Source: CAZNKU01 sp045654805 (GTDB lineage Bacteria; Bacillota; Clostridia; Monoglobales; Firm-18). Taken from it: DNA of 64,000 bases. Shown here piece by piece: positions 60,500 to 64,000 of the stretch (its first letter is position 1; each line of letters begins with the position of its first letter). The stretch spans positions 62,001 to 126,000 of the forward strand of contig JAZOOD010000066.1 of assembly GCA_045654805.1 (NCBI GenBank). Direction: 5' to 3'. The position numbers and the translations under genes were made by a program. Below the pieces are notes generated by a model that made no database searches, was not told the DNA's origin, and saw nothing but the letters and a program-made list of their open reading frames with translations.

Positions 60500-61042
60500 T
60501 TACTTATACATAGTGGAAACTGCCATTTTATCCGCAGTATCCTTATCCTTTAAATACTCAAGTATCGCCAATGAAAAATTCATAGCCGTACCCATACCCT
60601 TTGATGTAATTACATTGCCGTCAACAGTTACTCTGTCTCCTGTGGCAGATGCATCCAAAAGATTTTCCTCAAAACCGGGGAAGCAGGTTGCCTTTTTGCC
60701 CTTTAAATAACCGAATTTACCCAAAACCTTAGGTGCCGCACAGATTGCACACATAAGCAAGCCCTTTTGTGAAGCATAAGCCAAAAGCTCCTGTACTTCC
60801 CTGCAATTTTCCAGATTATCAGCACCGGGCATACCACCGGGCAAAATTACCGCCTCTACATCATCATAATTTATATTTTCTATAACATCGTCTGCATCAA
60901 TCATAATATTATGAGTGCCGCAAACGCACAAGTCACCGTTAATGGAATAAGTTACTGTTTTGATTCCTGCACGCCTTAAAATGTCCACAGGTGTAAGTGC
61001 CTCAATTTCCTCAAAGCCGTCTGCCAACAATAATGCTACCAC
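60500..61042 (-). CDS. DJ-1/PfpI family protein
   Basis: 180 residues, GTG start with GGAGAGGG upstream. DJ-1 core: LLADGFEEIEALTPVDILRR near the N terminus, LPGGMPGADNL, and the nucleophile elbow MCAICAAPKVLG (reactive Cys about 101). Resembles YajL-type members linked to thiol stress and glyoxalase-like activities. Two base pairs separate it from the DUF2156 gene. Confidence 0.92.
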   Translation of the reverse strand: MVALLLADGFEEIEALTPVDILRRAGIKTVTYSINGDLCVCGTHNIMIDADDVIENINYDDVEAVILPGGMPGADNLENCREVQELLAYASQKGLLMCAICAAPKVLGKFGYLKGKKATCFPGFEENLLDASATGDRVTVDGNVITSKGMGTAMNFSLAILEYLKDKDTADKMAVSTMYK

Positions 61043-61044
61043 AG

Positions 61045-61923
61045 TTACCCTCTCCTTATTACCTTGTATTTTTCAACCATAAACACTGGCTGGTATGACC
61101 TTTTTGCCCTTCTAAGCCCTTCTATACCGCAATCGTCCTCGCGGTTTAAATACTTATATTCACTCCACTCATTTTGTGCAAACATCTGGTTAATTGCCGC
61201 GTATGCACCGTGGAATGAGGTATTTGCCTTTTCTATGTGAATAACCGCCATATTATCAGTAAGCCTGTCACCGAAGGTAAATGCCGCAATTTCTCCGTCT
61301 ACCTTTAGCATTGCACCTTTTATTCCAAGATAATCAATATTTTCAATAATATCGCCTATGGCGTCACGTTCCGCAGCAAGATATTTGTCTGTAATGTCCG
61401 CCCATAGGTCATATGCCTTTAATATATCTTCCTTGTCATCAGATTTTACTTCCAAATATTCGTATTTGTATGTCTTTTTGAATTTATTAAGGTGGTTTTT
61501 CTTGGAATGGAGCTTTTTACCCGACAGATTTATCATCCTTTCAGTTTCATAAACATAGTCGGAATATACGCTCATATCACCAAATTCATATTCATCCGTA
61601 TTGTTTTTTATAAATTCAACAACGTCCATTGTAACGCCGTAAAATTGCGGTTTTTCGCCAATTGACACCATATAGTCGCAAGCCTTTTTTGCAACTGCCA
61701 ACCTGTCGCCGTTACCGACAGGGAAGCGAAGTCCCGCAGGATTATCCCCATCCTTCGACCACAAAACAAGGCAGTCATCAATTACCGCATATCTCATATC
61801 ATACGCCTTACGCCATATATAAAGACTGCTGAAAGACATTTCGCATCCCATATTTTGCTCTGTTTTAAGATATTTATTTATAATATCCCTGTCGCCAAGC
61901 TCTATGGGCTTAAAGTTTATCAT
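61045..61923 (-). CDS. DUF2156 protein (GNAT-like lysyltransferase fold)
   Basis: 292 residues from ATG 61923. Matches DUF2156: MGCEMSFSSLYIWRKAYDM near 25-43, KKNHLNKFKKTYKYEY, and C-terminal IHIEKANTSFHGAYAAINQM. This is the catalytic double-GNAT domain also found in MprF-type phosphatidylglycerol lysyltransferases, but no membrane part is present, so the acyl acceptor is unknown. The start overlaps tmk. Confidence 0.87.
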   Translation of the reverse strand: MINFKPIELGDRDIINKYLKTEQNMGCEMSFSSLYIWRKAYDMRYAVIDDCLVLWSKDGDNPAGLRFPVGNGDRLAVAKKACDYMVSIGEKPQFYGVTMDVVEFIKNNTDEYEFGDMSVYSDYVYETERMINLSGKKLHSKKNHLNKFKKTYKYEYLEVKSDDKEDILKAYDLWADITDKYLAAERDAIGDIIENIDYLGIKGAMLKVDGEIAAFTFGDRLTDNMAVIHIEKANTSFHGAYAAINQMFAQNEWSEYKYLNREDDCGIEGLRRAKRSYQPVFMVEKYKVIRRG

Positions 61924-62575
61924 CACTCATCACCAAATTATAAATTTCGTCATTTATATCTTCTATACTTCTTAATTTACCATCTTTTACGCATTCTATT
62001 ACATTCCAACCGCATTTTTTTGCAACATAAAGTGCGTTGTTGTAGGATTTTTCAAGATAATCGCTGTTTTTTTCGTGAATATCCTTTTCCTGCTGACCTG
62101 TTATTTTGTTACTTCTGTTTTCCATAAGTTTTCTGCTTACTGCAGGAGGCACATCCAAAAAGAATACGTAATCAGGCCTTGGTAAACCCAAAAGATTATA
62201 TTCATAATCAAACAGCCATTCTAAAAACCTGTCCTTTTCCTCACCCTCAAGCTTGCCTGCCTGATGTACCGCATTGGAGGTTGTGTATCGGTCACAAAGT
62301 ATAAATTTGCCACCTTCATAATCACTACGCCAATCCTTTAAAAAACTGCCGATACGGTCGGCGGCATAAAAGGTTGATGAAGCATAAGCATTAACATCTT
62401 CAGGCTTTGTTCCAAATTCACCGCCGAGGTACATTTTGACCAAGGTTGATGTATCACTTTCATAACAGGGGAATGTAAGTCTGCGGATTTCAAATTTTTC
62501 AGTTAATCTGTCATATAACATCTGGCTTTGGGTCTGCTTACCGCTGCCGTCAACGCCCTCTATTACAACTAGCAT
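61910..62575 (-). CDS. tmk: Thymidylate kinase
   Basis: 221 residues. P-loop EGVDGSGKQTQS near 6-17, DRY motif LCDRYTTSN, and lid region RSNKITGQQEKD. Phosphorylates dTMP to dTDP. Overlaps thyX by 7 bp, so synthesis and phosphorylation of dTMP are coupled. Confidence 0.93.
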   Translation of the reverse strand: MLVVIEGVDGSGKQTQSQMLYDRLTEKFEIRRLTFPCYESDTSTLVKMYLGGEFGTKPEDVNAYASSTFYAADRIGSFLKDWRSDYEGGKFILCDRYTTSNAVHQAGKLEGEEKDRFLEWLFDYEYNLLGLPRPDYVFFLDVPPAVSRKLMENRSNKITGQQEKDIHEKNSDYLEKSYNNALYVAKKCGWNVIECVKDGKLRSIEDINDEIYNLVMSDDKL

Positions 62576-63312
62576 AAATACTTCTCCCTTTTTTCCTTCA
62601 TTTTACCGCAGGACATTTTACCCTCCGGACATGGGCCGGAAACACAAGGAGGACCTGCATATTTGAACAAAGTAGGTGCAACCTCTTTTACAAGCCTTAG
62701 CATTTCATCAGCCATAGCGCGAATTTCCCACTGTGCCCTTTCGCAACAACGATGGTGGAACATATTCATAAGCGAACGTACGTTAAAGGTCATTACAATC
62801 TTTGTTTCACAGGCATTTGGAAGAACAAAGCGGGCATCTTCAATAGCCGTTTTTTCTGCCGCTTTTTCCGCCATACCCTCATCCATATGTTTTTTCTTTA
62901 AAATTTCCGTAATATCATCATACTGCTTTTGCAAATATTCCATAGTCTGCACATATATTGCAGAAGCCTTTTCGTCGTCCTTAATTGCAGGCGGAACTAT
63001 GTACTGAAACTGTCCTTCAGTAACATATCTTTGGGACTTTACTGAATAGCTTGCAATACGGTGACGCGTTATCTGTGCAAGCAGTGCACGGCTTACTCCC
63101 TCAATACCAAAGGTGAATGTAACGTGCTCCGTAGGGCTTTCGTGACCTAAATCCATAAGCCTTTTAATAAAGCTTTCGGTCTTTTCCTCATCAAGCCCCT
63201 CGTGTATATGCTCAATATCCGAAGAAGAATAGCAAAGCTTAGCCGCAGTAGCTATTATTCTTTCGGGATTTTCGGTATGTGCCAGTAACTTAACCTTCAA
63301 TTTTGCTTCCAT
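62569..63312 (-). CDS. thyX: FAD-dependent thymidylate synthase
   Basis: 247 residues from ATG 63312, which lies nine bases after AAAGGA. ThyX motif TRHRIASYSVKSQRY (RHRxxS pattern) near 79-93 and flavin-site HRCCERAQWEIR. Makes dTMP using methylene-THF and NADPH without ThyA chemistry. The longer frame to 63339 overlaps the upstream glycosyltransferase gene. Confidence 0.95.
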   Translation of the reverse strand: MEAKLKVKLLAHTENPERIIATAAKLCYSSSDIEHIHEGLDEEKTESFIKRLMDLGHESPTEHVTFTFGIEGVSRALLAQITRHRIASYSVKSQRYVTEGQFQYIVPPAIKDDEKASAIYVQTMEYLQKQYDDITEILKKKHMDEGMAEKAAEKTAIEDARFVLPNACETKIVMTFNVRSLMNMFHHRCCERAQWEIRAMADEMLRLVKEVAPTLFKYAGPPCVSGPCPEGKMSCGKMKEKREKYLC

Positions 63313-63335
63313 GGCATAACATCCTTTCACACAAA

Positions 63336-64000
63336 TCATTTGTACTTTCTGCCGTTAAACATAACGTCTATTATAAAAACAGGTAATTTCATTATTCTGG
63401 GCAATCTCTTTTTTGGCTCCTTAAGAGCTCTGTATAGCCATTCTATACATAGCTTTTGATAAATTTCCGGTGCACGTTCAACCTCGCCAGCCAAAACATC
63501 TAGTGAACCACCTGCCCCAATGCTTATTGGAACATTTAGCTTTTCAAGATTTTTGTAAATCCACTTTTCCTGCTTTGGAGCGCCAAGACATACTACCAAA
63601 ACATCGGGTTTTTTGTCAATTATATCCTTTACAATTTCGTCATCCTCTTTAAAATAACCGTGATGACATCCAACAACATTAACCCCCTGCTTACGCATAT
63701 TTTCCATAGCCTTTTCCGCCACACCGGGTTTTCCGCCAAAAAAGTAAAAGCTGTGTCCTGTCTTTAAAAGCCGGCACACAAAGTCAAATCCCCCTACCCT
63801 TTCAGACACAGGATTTTTCACAAACTTTGATGCTATAACTACACCAATCCCGTCAGGCAACAACATATCTGCGGAATTTATTATATTTTTAAGCTCCTCA
63901 TCCTTTTTACACTCCATTATAATTTCAGGATTAGGAGTAAAAACCATATGGGGCTTGCCGTCAAAAAAAGTTTCTGCCCTTTCCACAGCCTGTTTCATAG
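63336..64000 (-). CDS. WecG/TagA/CpsF glycosyltransferase, 5' end outside window
   Basis: At least 220 residues; the frame continues past the right edge and the first visible Met lies in MKQAVERAETFF, usually preceded by 20-25 more residues in TagA. Seen: VFTPNPEIIM, DGIGVVIASKF, FGGKPGVAEKA, LGAPKQEKWI and the basic C terminus EWLYRALKEPKKRLPR that attaches to membrane. TagA adds ManNAc to lipid-linked GlcNAc in teichoic acid or related glycopolymer synthesis. Confidence 0.92.
   Translation of the reverse strand, partial: MKQAVERAETFFDGKPHMVFTPNPEIIMECKKDEELKNIINSADMLLPDGIGVVIASKFVKNPVSERVGGFDFVCRLLKTGHSFYFFGGKPGVAEKAMENMRKQGVNVVGCHHGYFKEDDEIVKDIIDKKPDVLVVCLGAPKQEKWIYKNLEKLNVPISIGAGGSLDVLAGEVERAPEIYQKLCIEWLYRALKEPKKRLPRIMKLPVFIIDVMFNGRKYK

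Overview
The window reads as a chromosomal segment of a low-GC, Gram-positive-type anaerobe of the class Clostridia. Supporting this are a DivIVA/SepF/YlmH division block, a dcw cluster starting with mraZ, a meso-diaminopimelate-type MurE, a T-box leader on ileS, a YlbF-family protein, DUF4364, TypA and YitT proteins, and near-perfect sigma-A promoters. Genus or species cannot be fixed from the sequence. Almost all genes lie on the minus strand. The exceptions are two small genes at the left edge, a DUF4364 regulator, tRNA-Gly and the RNA cassettes described below.

Layout, left to right. 1-7200: small proteins, thioredoxin system, QueG-like iron-sulfur protein, DUF4364, TRIC-type channel, and a LysR-tdh-kbl threonine-degradation operon. 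7200-11790: SGNH hydrolase and ileS under a tRNA-Ile-sensing T-box. 11793-25098: divIVA-ylmH-yggT-sepF-yggS-HlyD-like-miaA-mutL-mutS, a 121-bp multi-hairpin palindrome, then ylbF-miaB-typA (listed here by position; transcription runs right to left). 25221: tRNA-Gly. 25436-30566: an amino-acid symporter, YitT and proB-proA-proC. 31230-34036: Trk potassium uptake. 36010-36352: tRNA-Ile and tRNA-Asn. 36417-45205: lysS/greA, an uncharacterised protein, ctpA, an M23 hydrolase, ftsX/ftsE and a CdaR-type regulator. 45411-55656: dcw cluster without murD. 55804-64000: a membrane-anchored acidic-tail protein, the trhP-trmR-mltG block (same neighbourhood as B. subtilis yrrL-yrrO), CPBP protease, DJ-1, DUF2156, tmk, thyX and a truncated TagA/WecG gene.

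The most unusual part is the accessory patch around the trk genes (30780-35840). It holds three copies, all on the plus strand, of one cassette. Each has an array of GTC boxes with identical 10, 10 and 25 bp spacing that resembles tandem Spo0A boxes. These overlap or sit just upstream of a TAGACA-17-TAnTAT promoter. Transcription is predicted to start exactly at an RNA of about 175 nt closed by a GCGAC...GTCGC stem. A strong GC-rich terminator follows, preceded by a segment that can pair with it, and then a small ORF. The stems keep pairing although their sequences differ, so the RNA fold appears to be selected. The small proteins share a C-terminal LFNxITD...QLExEEIY helix-rich segment. I cannot match this RNA to a class I know, and I regard it as the best candidate for an undescribed element here.

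Functionally the rest is a core housekeeping region: envelope synthesis and division (dcw, sepF, divIVA, ftsEX-M23, mltG), translation and tRNA modification (ileS, lysS, miaA, miaB, trmR, trhP), mismatch repair (mutS, mutL), thymidylate supply (thyX, tmk) and amino-acid metabolism (pro, tdh/kbl).
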